DNA of 64,000 bases. Source: Chersky-806 sp038252255. Its GTDB lineage: Bacteria; Actinomycetota; Acidimicrobiia; IMCC26256; JAENVU01. Where the stretch lies: positions 1-64,000 of the forward strand of contig JBBSAM010000021.1 of NCBI GenBank assembly GCA_038252255.1, written 5' to 3'. Below, piece by piece: positions 41,673-51,021 of this stretch; position 1 is the first letter of the stretch, and every line of letters starts with the position of its first letter. Both the position numbers and the translations under genes were made by a program. The notes under the pieces are model-generated. The model did not search any database. It had not been told where the DNA came from and saw nothing but the letters and a program-made list of their open reading frames with translations.

Positions 41673-43328
41673 TTACGCCGCGGCGGGCCGTGCGCGCGCC
41701 ACGATCGATTCGGAGTCGGCGCCCGCCGGCAGGGCGCCGTAGGCCGCGGACCGCACGTCGGGATCGAGTCGTGAAGCGCAGAACGCGTCGGCGACGGCCG
41801 CGCTACCCGAGCGGATGAGCAGCGACGCCTGCAGCGCGAGCGCCATCGCCTCGACGATGCGACGGGCGCGCGCCTCGAGATCATCGGAGTCAGCCAAGAT
41901 CGTGTCGAGTCGCAGGCAGTGCGCGTCGAAGTGTCGATCCGAACCTCGAGCCGCGAGCACCTCCTCGCGGAACGCGTCGACCGAATCCGGCTCCCGGCCC
42001 ATCGCCCGGAGAGCGTCGAGGCAGATCACGTTGCCAGAGCCTTCCCAGATCCCGTTCAGCGGCGACTCACGGAACAGCCGCGGCAGGATCGACTCCTCCA
42101 CGTAGCCGTTGCCGCCGAGGCACTCGAGCGCCTCCGCGGCCAGCCCCGGGTGCCGCTTGCACACCCAGTACTTCCCGACCGCGGTGGCGAGCCGGGCGAA
42201 CGCGACCTCGTGCGGGTCCGTGTCCGGGCGATCCGTGGCGTCATAGGCCGCGGCGAGCCGGATGGCCAGCGTCGTCGCGGCCTCGCTCTCCACTGCGAGG
42301 TCCGCGAGCACGTTGCGCATCAGCGGCTGGTCGATCAGCAGGCGCCCGAACGCGTACCGGTGCGCGGCGTGATGCGTGGCCTGGGCGACGGCCTGGCGCA
42401 TCCCGGACGCTGCGCCGAGCACGCAGTCGAGGCGAGTGTGGTTCACCATCCGGATGATCGTGGGGACGCCCCGGCCCTCGTCGCCGACCAGCCATCCGTC
42501 CGCGGCATCGAGCTCGATCTCGCTCGACGCGTTCGAACGGTTCCCGAGCTTGTCCTTGAGCCGCTGGATCGCGATCCCGTTGATCGTGCCGTCGTCACGA
42601 CGCCGCGGCACGAAGAAGCAGGACAGCCCGGTCGGGGCCTGCGCCAGCATCAGGAAGGCGTCGCTCATCGGCGCGGAGCAGAACCACTTGTGCCCGGTGA
42701 GCCGGTACGGCTGGCCCGACCCGGTGCCGTTCACCGGAACTGCCGATGTCGTGTTCGCTCGGACGTCCGACCCGCCCTGCTTCTCCGTCATCGCCATCCC
42801 GGCGATCGCCGCCTGCTTCTGCGACGCGGGAATCGGGCGGGGGTCGTAGCTCGGGTTCGTGAGGCGCGACTCCCAGCTCGACGCGATGGTCGGCTCGGCG
42901 CGCAGTGCCGGGACGATGGCGTACGTCATCGAGATGGGGCATCCGTGACCGGCGTCGACCTGGCTCCACACCATGAACCCGGCTGCCCGGGCCACGTGGC
43001 CGCCGGGCCGGGACTCGCGCCACGGTCCACCGTGCAGCCCGTGTTCGCGCGCGACCCGTATGAGCTCGTGGTACGCGGGGTGATACTCGATCGTGTCGAC
43101 GCGATTGCCGAAGCGATCGTGCGTGTGCAGCTCCGGTGGATGCTCGTTCGCCTCGAAGCCCCAACGAATGCTCTCCGGTGAGCCGGCGAGCATCCCGAGC
43201 TCATGGAGCTGGCCGACCGCCCAACCCGCCCCGTGCCGCGGCACCGCTTCGGCGAGCGCCATGTCCGCGCCGAACACGTCGTACTCCTCGAGCGGCGGCG
43301 GCTGGTTGAGGACTTGGTGGGTCGGCAT
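41673..43328 (-). CDS. aidB: AidB-type acyl-CoA dehydrogenase
   Basis: 551 aa. The AidB N-terminus (THQVLNQPPPLEEYDVF), MTEKQGGSDVRANTT, LKDKLGNRSNASSEIE and GIWEGSGNVICLDALR all match the adaptive-response AidB flavoprotein of E. coli, in length as well. AidB binds FAD and DNA and is linked to protection from alkylation; catalytic substrate is unclear in the family. It begins 9 bp after the thiolase stop, so thiolase-aidB are co-transcribed. This linkage suggests acyl-CoA metabolism could be its role here. Confidence 0.9.
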   Translation of the reverse strand: MPTHQVLNQPPPLEEYDVFGADMALAEAVPRHGAGWAVGQLHELGMLAGSPESIRWGFEANEHPPELHTHDRFGNRVDTIEYHPAYHELIRVAREHGLHGGPWRESRPGGHVARAAGFMVWSQVDAGHGCPISMTYAIVPALRAEPTIASSWESRLTNPSYDPRPIPASQKQAAIAGMAMTEKQGGSDVRANTTSAVPVNGTGSGQPYRLTGHKWFCSAPMSDAFLMLAQAPTGLSCFFVPRRRDDGTINGIAIQRLKDKLGNRSNASSEIELDAADGWLVGDEGRGVPTIIRMVNHTRLDCVLGAASGMRQAVAQATHHAAHRYAFGRLLIDQPLMRNVLADLAVESEAATTLAIRLAAAYDATDRPDTDPHEVAFARLATAVGKYWVCKRHPGLAAEALECLGGNGYVEESILPRLFRESPLNGIWEGSGNVICLDALRAMGREPDSVDAFREEVLAARGSDRHFDAHCLRLDTILADSDDLEARARRIVEAMALALQASLLIRSGSAAVADAFCASRLDPDVRSAAYGALPAGADSESIVARARPAAA

Positions 43329-43337
43329 GGAACGGCG

Positions 43338-44525
43338 CTACACGCGTTCGATGATCGTGCCGGTCCCGAGCCCGCCACCGCAGCACATGGTGATGAGGCC
43401 GAACGTGGAGTCGGTCCGCTCCAGCTCGTGCAACGCCGTCGTCACGAGGCGAGCGCCCGTTGCACCGACCGGGTGACCGAGCGCGATGGCACCGCCGTTC
43501 GGGTTCACCTTCTCCATGTCCGGCTTGAGCTCACGCTCCCACGCGAGCACGACCGACGCGAACGCCTCGTTGATCTCGACGGTATCGATGTCGGCCATGC
43601 CCAGGCCGGTGCGCTCGAGGAGCCGGCGGGTGGCGTCGATCGGTCCGGTGAGCATCAACACCGGGTCCACCCCGACGAGGCACTGGTCGACGATCCGGGC
43701 GCGCGGTCGCAGCCCGAGGTCCTTGGCCTTCGCCGCCGTCATGAGCAGGACCGCAGCGGCACCGTCGGTGATCTGCGACGAGGAGCCGGCGGTGTGCACG
43801 CCGTCCTCCCGTCCGACCGGCTTGAGCTTGGCCAACGCCTCGAGGGACGTCTCCCGCAGGCCCTCGTCCCTCGCGACGGTGTGGGTCGAGCCGGTGGGCT
43901 TGCCGTCCTCGTCGACATCGGGTGCGTCCACGGCGAGGACCTCACGCTCGAAGCGGCCCTCGGCCCAGGCCCGCTGGGCCCGGGTCTGTGACTCCAGGCC
44001 GAAGCGGTCGCAGTCCTCGCGGGTCACACCCCACTGTTCCGCGATGCGTTCGGCACCTTCGAACTGCGACGTGACCTCGTACCGAGCGAAGTACGACTTC
44101 GGGGTCGGGCGGCCGAAGTCGCCTCGCACCGCGGCGCCGAGCGGTACCCGGCTCATGCTCTCGACTCCGCAGCTGAGTGCTACGTCGACGGCGCCGGCCT
44201 TGATCAGCGACGCGGCCAGGTTCGTAGCCTGCTGCGACGAGCCACACTGCGCGTCGACGGTCGTTCCCGCGACTTCGAGCGGCATCCCCGCGGCCAGCCA
44301 CGCCGTGCGGGCGATGTTGAACGTCTGCTCACCGACCTGGCTCACGCATCCACCGACGAGCTGGCCGACCTCGTGCGGGTCGATGCCCGAGCGTTCGACG
44401 GCCCCGGTCTGCACGTGCCCGAGCAGGTCGGCGGGGTGAACGGTGGAAAGACCCCCGTTGCGGCGGCCGAGCGGTGAGCGGACCGCTTCGACGATGACGA
44501 CATCGGTGTCAGCGAGCGGGGCCAC
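43338..44525 (-). CDS. Thiolase (acetyl-CoA C-acyltransferase)
   Basis: 395 aa. Nucleophile C94 in DAQCGSSQQA, His in NPNGGAIALGHPVGATGAR, second Cys in TMCCGGGLGTGT. Start: GTG with GGAGG 5 nt upstream (CTGGAGGACCC); the frame remains open further upstream but without homology. Length and composition fit FadA-type degradative thiolases. First gene of the thiolase-aidB pair. Confidence 0.93.
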   Translation of the reverse strand: MAPLADTDVVIVEAVRSPLGRRNGGLSTVHPADLLGHVQTGAVERSGIDPHEVGQLVGGCVSQVGEQTFNIARTAWLAAGMPLEVAGTTVDAQCGSSQQATNLAASLIKAGAVDVALSCGVESMSRVPLGAAVRGDFGRPTPKSYFARYEVTSQFEGAERIAEQWGVTREDCDRFGLESQTRAQRAWAEGRFEREVLAVDAPDVDEDGKPTGSTHTVARDEGLRETSLEALAKLKPVGREDGVHTAGSSSQITDGAAAVLLMTAAKAKDLGLRPRARIVDQCLVGVDPVLMLTGPIDATRRLLERTGLGMADIDTVEINEAFASVVLAWERELKPDMEKVNPNGGAIALGHPVGATGARLVTTALHELERTDSTFGLITMCCGGGLGTGTIIERV

Positions 44526-44662
44526 GGGTCCTCCAGGTTTCGGTCGGCACAGGTGCAAGCGCCGCGCGGGCGCACTCGACGATCGTACCGCCCCCTCGGG
44601 ATGCAGCCGCAGGGCGGAGTGGCCACACGCGGCGTTCCTCCCGATCGCTGCGGTCCGGCGAG

Positions 44663-45640
44663 TCAGGCGCGGAGGATCACCTTGCCGAAGGTGGCGTCCG
44701 ACTCGACGAGGCCGTAGGCGTCCTCGGCCTGCTCGAGCGGGAAGATCCGATCCACGACCGGTTGCAGCCGGCCACTCTCGAGCAACGGAAGGACCTCGCC
44801 CGCGAAGGCGGCGGTCGCGGCAGCCTTGTCGGCGATCGACCGGGCGCGAAGAACGGTGCCGTGCAGCGCGAGTCGCTTGCCCATCAGCTTCAACAGCGGC
44901 AGCTCGACGTTTCCTCCGGCGAGGGTGCCGACGATCACGATGCGGCCACCGATCGCGGCCGTCTCGAGATCGACCGCGACGTAGGGCCCGCCGACCAGGT
45001 CCACGATCACCTGCGGCGGGCCGCCCGCTGCGGTGACCGCCGCGGCCAGCGCGGCGACATCGAGTGGTGACGCGGCGCTCACGGCGAAGTCCAGACCGAG
45101 CCCACGGGCCTGGTCCAGCTTGGCCTGCGTGCGCGCGGTGCCCGTCACGGTGCAGCCGAACGCATGCGCGAGCTGCACGACCGCGGTGCCGACGCCCGAG
45201 CCCACCGCGTGGACGAGCACGTGCTCACCCGATCGCAGCCCGGCGCGCGTTCGCATGGCGTCGTGGGCTGTGATGAAGACCTCGGGGATGCCACCCGCCT
45301 CGACCAGGTCCAACCGCTCGGGCACGGGCGCGCAGTGAGCTGCCGGCACCACGAGCTCCTCGGCCTGCGCGCCACCGCCGACGATCCCGAACACATGGTC
45401 GCCGACCGCATAGTCCTCGACGCCCTCTCCGAGCGCCGCGACCGTTCCGGCGAACTCCATCCCGGGAATGTCCGGCGGCACCCCCGGCGGCGCCGGGTAG
45501 AAGCCGAGTCGCTGCATGAGGTCGGCCCGGTTGAGTCCGGCGCCGTGCACGCGCACGAGCACCTCGCCCGGTTTCGGCTCCGGTGCCGGCCGCTCCTCGA
45601 TCTCGATCGCACCGTCACCGGGAAACACCACTGCGCGCAT
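44663..45640 (-). CDS. Quinone oxidoreductase-like MDR family NADPH reductase
   Basis: 325 aa, zinc-free medium-chain dehydrogenase/reductase. N-terminal GroES-like domain (MRAVVFPGDGAIEIEERPAPEPKPGEVLVRV, LNRADLMQRLGFYPAPPG) and NADPH Rossmann domain (VLVHAVGSGVGTAVVQLAHAFG). Of the PIG3/quinone oxidoreductase type. ATG 7 nt after TAGCGT (complement of 45648-45653), leaderless; the frame runs on upstream over the divergent gene and is discounted. Confidence 0.9.
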   Translation of the reverse strand: MRAVVFPGDGAIEIEERPAPEPKPGEVLVRVHGAGLNRADLMQRLGFYPAPPGVPPDIPGMEFAGTVAALGEGVEDYAVGDHVFGIVGGGAQAEELVVPAAHCAPVPERLDLVEAGGIPEVFITAHDAMRTRAGLRSGEHVLVHAVGSGVGTAVVQLAHAFGCTVTGTARTQAKLDQARGLGLDFAVSAASPLDVAALAAAVTAAGGPPQVIVDLVGGPYVAVDLETAAIGGRIVIVGTLAGGNVELPLLKLMGKRLALHGTVLRARSIADKAAATAAFAGEVLPLLESGRLQPVVDRIFPLEQAEDAYGLVESDATFGKVILRA

Positions 45641-45692
45641 GGTGCCGACGCTACCGCCGCGACCCGGACCGCGGCGGGTAGGTTGACCACCG
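45641..45692. promoter_or_regulatory. Divergent leaderless promoters
   Basis: Within 52 bp lie TAGCGT for the leftward reductase (complement of 45648-45653, 7-nt spacing) and TAGGTT (45679-45684, 8-nt spacing) for the rightward hypothetical gene. The -35 of each lies in or near the other -10, so the two promoters must interfere or share an activator. Confidence 0.58.
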
Positions 45693-46043
45693 ATGGTGGA
45701 GCTCACGTTCGTCGACGATGAGGGTGAGCGGGTCGAGCTCGACGCGGACGAGTCGGCGACCCTGCTCGAGATCACCGGCGGGCTCGACGCGGCGACGGTT
45801 TCCGCCTGCCCGGAGTGCCGGAGCCGGGTGGTCGCCGTCGTCGCCTTGATCGACCTGCTTGGCGCGGCGCCGCCGCACCCGCGCGCCGGTGAGCTCGCCG
45901 GACTCGCCGACGATGCCCCGACACTGCATCTCTACGTCATCGATGGAACCGCGCGCTGCGATCATCGAGCATGGCTCGATCCGGGCCACGAGGAATGGCT
46001 CGACGCCGTCTCGCCGGCCGGTCCGCCGCCGCGCCGGCCCTGA
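45693..46043 (+). CDS. Conserved hypothetical protein with CxxC
   Basis: 116 aa, acidic. A CPEC motif (residues 39-42) sits in SACPECRSRVVAVVALIDLL, and a His/Cys pair occurs near the end (TARCDHRAWLD), so a metal or Fe-S ligand role is possible. I do not recognise the family. ATG 8 nt after TAGGTT, leaderless. Convergent with the enoyl-CoA hydratase. Confidence 0.7.
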   Translation: MVELTFVDDEGERVELDADESATLLEITGGLDAATVSACPECRSRVVAVVALIDLLGAAPPHPRAGELAGLADDAPTLHLYVIDGTARCDHRAWLDPGHEEWLDAVSPAGPPPRRP

Positions 46044-46086
46044 AGCCGCGCCGGCTCACCGGTCGCGTGCGTGACGCCGGGCGGCG

Positions 46087-46785
46087 CTAGCCGCTGACCT
46101 CGAATCGGGCCATGTCCGCGTCGAGACTCGTGCGCAGCTGTTCGGCCAGCGCGCCGCGGATGGTGGTGCGAGTCATTGCGAAGGGGCCGGGATGCACGGT
46201 CTCGGCGAGCTGTGCGGCAACCGCACGCGCACGGTCGGCGACCTCCGGAAGTGGAACGACCTCGTCGAGGAACCCCGCGGCGACGGCCTCTTCAGGTGAG
46301 CACATGTGCGCATGCTGCACGCACCGGGTGAACCAGGCCTTGGCCAACCGGTCGCGGCAGAGCTCGACGCCGAAGGTCGGTACCGGCATCCCGATCGCCA
46401 CTTCGTTGAGCCCGATCTTGTAGCTCCCCTCGGCACCGATCCGGTAGTCCGCCGTCGTGGTGAGAATGCCGCCCATCGCCAGTGCGTGGCCAGTCACGCC
46501 GAGCACGACCGGGGTCGCGTACATGTAGATGCGCAGACCGAGCGCCGCTCCGCCGGCCAGCAGCCGGCGCGCGCCGTCGGCGTCGCCCGTCATGACGCTG
46601 AGATCGAAGCCGGCCGAGAACTTGCCGTCCCGACCGATGAGCGCGACGGCCGAAGCGGACTCAGCCTCGGTCAACGCTTCGTTGAGCGCGTCGATGACTG
46701 CGAAGGACAGCGCGTTCGCCTTGCCGTCGTCGAGGGTGATGACGGCTACCGCGCCGTCACGCACGAGAGTTACGGGGTCAGCCAT
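46087..46785 (-). CDS. Enoyl-CoA hydratase/isomerase family protein
   Basis: 232 aa crotonase. Oxyanion-hole sequences GKFSAGFDLSVM and GHALAMGGILTTTADYRIG are present; the second catalytic Glu region is less typical (NEVAIGMPVP, Glu in NEV). The length is at the short end. Start ATG 6 nt after TACCGT, leaderless. The reaction may be hydration, isomerisation or hydrolysis of an enoyl/acyl-CoA. Confidence 0.88.
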   Translation of the reverse strand: MADPVTLVRDGAVAVITLDDGKANALSFAVIDALNEALTEAESASAVALIGRDGKFSAGFDLSVMTGDADGARRLLAGGAALGLRIYMYATPVVLGVTGHALAMGGILTTTADYRIGAEGSYKIGLNEVAIGMPVPTFGVELCRDRLAKAWFTRCVQHAHMCSPEEAVAAGFLDEVVPLPEVADRARAVAAQLAETVHPGPFAMTRTTIRGALAEQLRTSLDADMARFEVSG

Positions 46786-46873
46786 GCGCGCACGGTACCG
46801 GTCCCGTCGGGTTGGCGTCGATGCGCGCCGAAATGCCGGGAGCGGGAGTCCGCGGCTGGGCCAGACTCTGGCG

Positions 46874-47542
46874 ATGGACGAGCAGACGCACCAGCCGGCC
46901 AGCGACCGGGTGACACTCCGACGTCGGAACCAACGCGCCGAATACGACCCGGCCGTGGTGCGGGCGATCCTCGACGCGGGCGTCGTGGCGCACGTCGGGG
47001 TGCAGACCGATGAGGGCCCCATCGTGTTGCCGATGGCGTACGGGCGGACCGACGACACGATCTACCTTCACGGTTCGGCCGCCAACTCGATGTTGCGCGC
47101 CGCCCGGCGAACAGAGATCTGTGTGACGGTCACCTTGGTCGATGGTCTCGTGTTCGCGCGCTCGGCCTTTCACAACTCGATGAACTACCGGTCGGTCGTG
47201 ATCCGCGGTGAGGCGAGACCCGTCGACGATCTCGAGGAGCACGGCGACGCGCTTCGGATCATCACCGATCATGTGGTGGCCAACTGGGACGACAGCCGCA
47301 CACCGACTACGGCCGAGATCCGCCAGACGATGGTGGTCGCGCTCCCGCTCACCGAGTCGTCGGCGAAGGTGAGATCCGGCGATCCCGTCGACGAGCTGCA
47401 CGACCTGGACGGACCGCACTGGGCGGGAACCGTCACCGTGCGCCGGGCGTTCGGGCCACCCGTGGCGGCCGCGAATCTCGTTGCCGGAATCGGCGTGCCG
47501 GCCGAGATCGCCCGCGTGTTCGGTGAGCCCGGCTCGCCCTGA
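46874..47542 (+). CDS. Pyridoxamine-5'-phosphate-oxidase-like FMN-binding protein
   Basis: 222 aa. FMN-binding split barrel with GVVAHVGVQTDEGPIVLPMAYGR, YLHGSAANSMLRAARRTEICVTVTLVDGLVFARSAFHNSMNYRSVVIRGEAR: the type found as PNPOx-related proteins in Actinobacteria (PF12900). It is not a genuine PdxH. The ATG (46874) is chosen as the start of the homologous part. Divergent from the enoyl-CoA hydratase (88 bp). Confidence 0.85.
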   Translation: MDEQTHQPASDRVTLRRRNQRAEYDPAVVRAILDAGVVAHVGVQTDEGPIVLPMAYGRTDDTIYLHGSAANSMLRAARRTEICVTVTLVDGLVFARSAFHNSMNYRSVVIRGEARPVDDLEEHGDALRIITDHVVANWDDSRTPTTAEIRQTMVVALPLTESSAKVRSGDPVDELHDLDGPHWAGTVTVRRAFGPPVAAANLVAGIGVPAEIARVFGEPGSP

Positions 47543-47576
47543 GCCTCGCGGCGCGTCCTGCATTACGTTCCCGGCG

Positions 47577-48935
47577 ATGACCATCGAGGACGAGCTCGCG
47601 TCCGCATTGCGCAAAGCGGCCGGGGAGCATCACGTCCCGGGCGCGGTCGCCGGGCTGCTGGTGGGAAGCGAGAGCTACTCCGCCGCGCACGGTGTGACGA
47701 ACGTCGAGTTCCCCGCCCCGGTGACACCGGCGTCGATGTCCCAGGTGGCTTCGATCACGAAGACCTTCACGTCGGCCGCGGCGATGCTGCTGGTCCAAGA
47801 GGGTCGTTTGCGCCTGGACGACCCGGTCGCCCGACATCTTCCCGACCTCGGCCCGGCCACAGGCCTGGATCTCGACACCATCACCGTCGAGCACGTGCTC
47901 AGCCATCAGGCCGGCTTCGACGGCGACTACCTGTTCGTCGAGGGGATCACCGACGACCTCACCGCGCTGCGGCACGCCCGCCGGCTGTTCGCCCCGGGCG
48001 AGGACTACTCGTACAACAACGCGGCCTTCTCGATCGGTGGCGCGCTGATCGCGGCGGTGAGCCACCAGAGCTTCGAGTCGTTCGTCCGCGAGCGGCTCCT
48101 CGTTCCGCTCGGGATGACCGCAGCGACGTTCACCGCGGACGAAGCCATCACCTACTCCGTGATGTCGCCGCATGTCGTGTTGGAGGAGACGCCGTACGTG
48201 ATCCGCGGCGCGGGTTGGCAGCCGGGTTGGGAGCTCTCACCCGTCGACCGTGCGGCCGGCGGCCTGATTGCATCGGTCGAGCACCTGCTGGCGTGGTGCC
48301 GCTTCCAGCGCACGGGCACCGCGCTCGACGGCACCGTGATCCTGACCCGCGAGAGTCTCGATCGACTGCACGCCCCCGTGGTGGCCGCGGACCTCACCGA
48401 AGCCGTCGCCCTCGATTGGTCCGTGCTCGATCACGACGGGGTGACGTCCATCGGGCACGGCGGCGTCACGGTCGGGTACATCAGCGATCTTGTCGTCGTT
48501 CCGGAACGCGAGCTCGCGTTCGTCGGGCTCACCAACGCCACGAACGGCGCCTCGGTGAACCAAGCCGTACGCCGCTGGGCGCTCGAGCGCTTCGCCGGCG
48601 TCATCGAGCGCGATCCCGCGCCGGACCCGTCACTGGTGATCGATCCGGCGCGCTTCGCCGGTCGTTACCTCTACCCGTTCGCGGTTCTCGCGGTGACGCC
48701 CGGTCCCGATCCCGGCACGATCACGGTGACCGCGTCGCCGCGTGACGACACCGACGGCTGGAAGCCACCCCCGGACCCTCCGATGACGATGGCCTTCTTC
48801 GCCGACGACCACGCGGTCACGCTCGACGCGCCCGGACCCGCACGGGTCGCCCGGTTCGGCGGGGCGGACGAAGGCGACGACGCTCGGATGGCGTGGATGG
48901 TCTGGAGCGGCCGGCGCAGCCCCCGCATCGACTGA
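47577..48935 (+). CDS. Serine hydrolase, beta-lactamase family with C-terminal domain
   Basis: 452 aa. PF00144 fold with SITK (S59, K62), Y-N motif YSYNNAAFSIGG and C-terminal GHGGVTVGYISD. A C-terminal extension of ~110 residues (from about 345) resembles the lipocalin-like tail of some EstB-type esterases/DD-peptidases. No signal peptide. ATG 7 nt after TACGTT (47564-47569), leaderless. Second PF00144 protein of the window; not a recognised antibiotic-resistance enzyme. Confidence 0.85.
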   Translation: MTIEDELASALRKAAGEHHVPGAVAGLLVGSESYSAAHGVTNVEFPAPVTPASMSQVASITKTFTSAAAMLLVQEGRLRLDDPVARHLPDLGPATGLDLDTITVEHVLSHQAGFDGDYLFVEGITDDLTALRHARRLFAPGEDYSYNNAAFSIGGALIAAVSHQSFESFVRERLLVPLGMTAATFTADEAITYSVMSPHVVLEETPYVIRGAGWQPGWELSPVDRAAGGLIASVEHLLAWCRFQRTGTALDGTVILTRESLDRLHAPVVAADLTEAVALDWSVLDHDGVTSIGHGGVTVGYISDLVVVPERELAFVGLTNATNGASVNQAVRRWALERFAGVIERDPAPDPSLVIDPARFAGRYLYPFAVLAVTPGPDPGTITVTASPRDDTDGWKPPPDPPMTMAFFADDHAVTLDAPGPARVARFGGADEGDDARMAWMVWSGRRSPRID

Positions 48936-48949
48936 AGGCCCCGTGAAGC

Positions 48950-50368
48950 TCAGACGCCGGCGGCGAGCAACGCGTCGAACGACTCACCAAGGCAGTCCAC
49001 GAACGCGTCGGGGTCCGTGATGGCCGTGGGATCCGAATGGATGCCGAAGCAGAGCTCCCCGCAGTAGGACAGCGCGGTCACGTTGATCGCGCAGCCGCTG
49101 CGTGGCCCCATCGGATAGTTGGCCACGATGCCGGCGCCGCCGAGATACAGCTCGATCGGGCTGCCCCTCAGGTTCGACGTCGCGAAGTCCGTGGTGCGGG
49201 TCTGGCTGCGGAGGAGGCCGACGATCACCGAGGTGGGCAGCCCGGCGGCCAGCGCGGCAAAGCCGTCGGCGGCCGAGAGCGCGGGCTCGTGGCGGAGGTT
49301 CGTGATGCGGTCCCGTACCTGGCGGAACCGCGCTGCCGGCTCCTTGGGCGTGATCGGCACGATCACCCGCGTCGGCACGAATTGGTTGCCCTCGGCGTTG
49401 TCGCCGGTGCGGGTGCTGACGGCCATCGCCATCCGCAGGTCCTCGACGGGGGTGCCGAGCCGGTCGTGGTACAGCCCGAGCGCGCCGGTGACCCCGGTGA
49501 CGAAGACGTCGTTGATGCTTCCACCGAGCGCGTGGGCAGCCGAGCGGCATTCTTCGAGGCTCACGGCGAACACGTCGTAGCGGCGCCCGAGCGACCGTGT
49601 CGCGAGCAGTGGTGAGCGCGGGCCTCCACCGACGAGCACCTGGCGGCGCAGCGAGGCCACGAGACCCATCGCTTCGTGCATCCGGCGGGGCGCGGCCGTG
49701 GGATGGAGCGCGATGTCCGCACCCGCGGCGATGCCGCGCCGGGCGAGATCGACGTTTCGGGTGAACGCGTAGTCCATCGCGCCCCGCAACACGCCGAGCG
49801 GGGAGTCGCGAGACAACGGATCTTCCAGCACCTCGTGCAGGTGGCGGCCGCGCTCTTCTTCGTCGATCGCGCGCACGGTGTCGTGGGTCGTCGGCTCGGG
49901 GTCGCGCTCGAAGTCCACGAGGCTGAGTGACAGCTTGAGCCCGCCGACCCCGTCCGTCACGGTGTGGTGCACCCGCTGCAGCAACGCGGCCCGCCCGCCC
50001 TCCATCCCTTCGATGACGGTGAACTCCCAGAGGGGCCGGGAGCGGTCGAGCGGGGGAGCGGAGATCGCCGCGGCGAGGTCCAGCAGGTCGCGCAACGTCC
50101 CCGGCTCCGGCAACGCGACCCGGCGCAGGTGGTAGGCGAGGTCGAGGGTGGGGTCCGGCCGCCACTCCGGCGGCGCCAGGCGCAACGGCGGTGAGACGAC
50201 CCGCTCGGCCAGGCGGGGGAGCGACACGAGGGCCTGCTCGACCTTGTCCCGGAGGCGGTCGACGTCCGGCACCGCGTCGAGCAGCGTCAGGTTCGAGAAG
50301 TCCGAGCGGAGGGCCGGATCCTTCTCGGCCGCCCACATGATCGCCTCGCTCGGCGACATCCGGGCCAT
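48950..50368 (-). CDS. Wax ester synthase/diacylglycerol acyltransferase (WS/DGAT)
   Basis: 472 aa. Catalytic HHxxxDG motif is HHTVTDG (H134-G140) in LLQRVHHTVTDGVGGLKLSLSLVD. Other WS/DGAT signatures are NDVFVTGVTGALG and ISNLRG-type SNLRGSPI. Forms triacylglycerol or wax esters from acyl-CoA; common in Actinobacteria. GGAGG (AGGAGGCTCCGCTG) precedes the ATG. Preceded by the DsbA-like gene (16 bp) on the same strand, likely one operon. Confidence 0.9.
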   Translation of the reverse strand: MARMSPSEAIMWAAEKDPALRSDFSNLTLLDAVPDVDRLRDKVEQALVSLPRLAERVVSPPLRLAPPEWRPDPTLDLAYHLRRVALPEPGTLRDLLDLAAAISAPPLDRSRPLWEFTVIEGMEGGRAALLQRVHHTVTDGVGGLKLSLSLVDFERDPEPTTHDTVRAIDEEERGRHLHEVLEDPLSRDSPLGVLRGAMDYAFTRNVDLARRGIAAGADIALHPTAAPRRMHEAMGLVASLRRQVLVGGGPRSPLLATRSLGRRYDVFAVSLEECRSAAHALGGSINDVFVTGVTGALGLYHDRLGTPVEDLRMAMAVSTRTGDNAEGNQFVPTRVIVPITPKEPAARFRQVRDRITNLRHEPALSAADGFAALAAGLPTSVIVGLLRSQTRTTDFATSNLRGSPIELYLGGAGIVANYPMGPRSGCAINVTALSYCGELCFGIHSDPTAITDPDAFVDCLGESFDALLAAGV

Positions 50369-50384
50369 CAGCGGAGCCTCCTGG

Positions 50385-50972
50385 TCAACGGGCGATCTTC
50401 GTGCGCTTGAACTCGTTCAGGCGGGTCCACTCGAGCAGGTCGAGCGCGCGCATGAGGTCGTCCCCGCGACCGCGCTCCATGAATCGGATGAACACCGCTT
50501 CCTCGCCCTCGCAGAACGTAGGGACGCCGAAGACCGACCAGCGCTCGACGCCTTCGACGTGCTCGGCCGCGAGCGTCTTGAGCGGCCGGCCGCTCCATAC
50601 CTCGGCCTTCACCGCGTCGACGTCGAGGCCGACGCGCGCGATCGCCTCCTCGAGCACCTCCTCGTGACCGAGCTTCTTGCCGTGGTCGTGCCGCTGCGCG
50701 AAGAGCTCGACGTGGGCCTCGAGGAACTTCTCGGGGAAGGCGTCACGGACGGCGATGCCGTAGAGCAGTGCCGTGGTGCCGGTGCCCCAGTCGCTCGGAT
50801 CGCGCTCCCAGACGGGGGTGTCACCCTCTTCGACGTGCGCCTGGTCGAGGGAGAACGGGAGGAACCGCACGTCGAGGTCGGCGCCGTCGCGCAGAGCGTT
50901 GATCACCGCCTCGTGGCCATTGCGGGCGAAGGGGCAGCGGTAGTCGAAGGTGGCGACGATCTCACGAGGCAC
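50385..50972 (-). CDS. DsbA-family thioredoxin-fold protein (single-Cys)
   Basis: 195 aa. Starts IVATFDYRCPFARNGHEAV, with C13-P-F-A at the active site, like the protein at 19.6 kb; GVPTFCEGEEAVFIRFMERG includes the cis-Pro loop. Only one Cys in the active motif, so a monothiol or mycothiol-dependent oxidoreductase/isomerase. GTG start with GGAGG 5 nt upstream. First gene of a pair with WS/DGAT. Confidence 0.83.
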   Translation of the reverse strand: MPREIVATFDYRCPFARNGHEAVINALRDGADLDVRFLPFSLDQAHVEEGDTPVWERDPSDWGTGTTALLYGIAVRDAFPEKFLEAHVELFAQRHDHGKKLGHEEVLEEAIARVGLDVDAVKAEVWSGRPLKTLAAEHVEGVERWSVFGVPTFCEGEEAVFIRFMERGRGDDLMRALDLLEWTRLNEFKRTKIAR

Positions 50973-51021
50973 GGGAACCTCCTAGGGCAGTGGATTCCGA
51001 TGCTAACGCCGGGTCCGCGGC

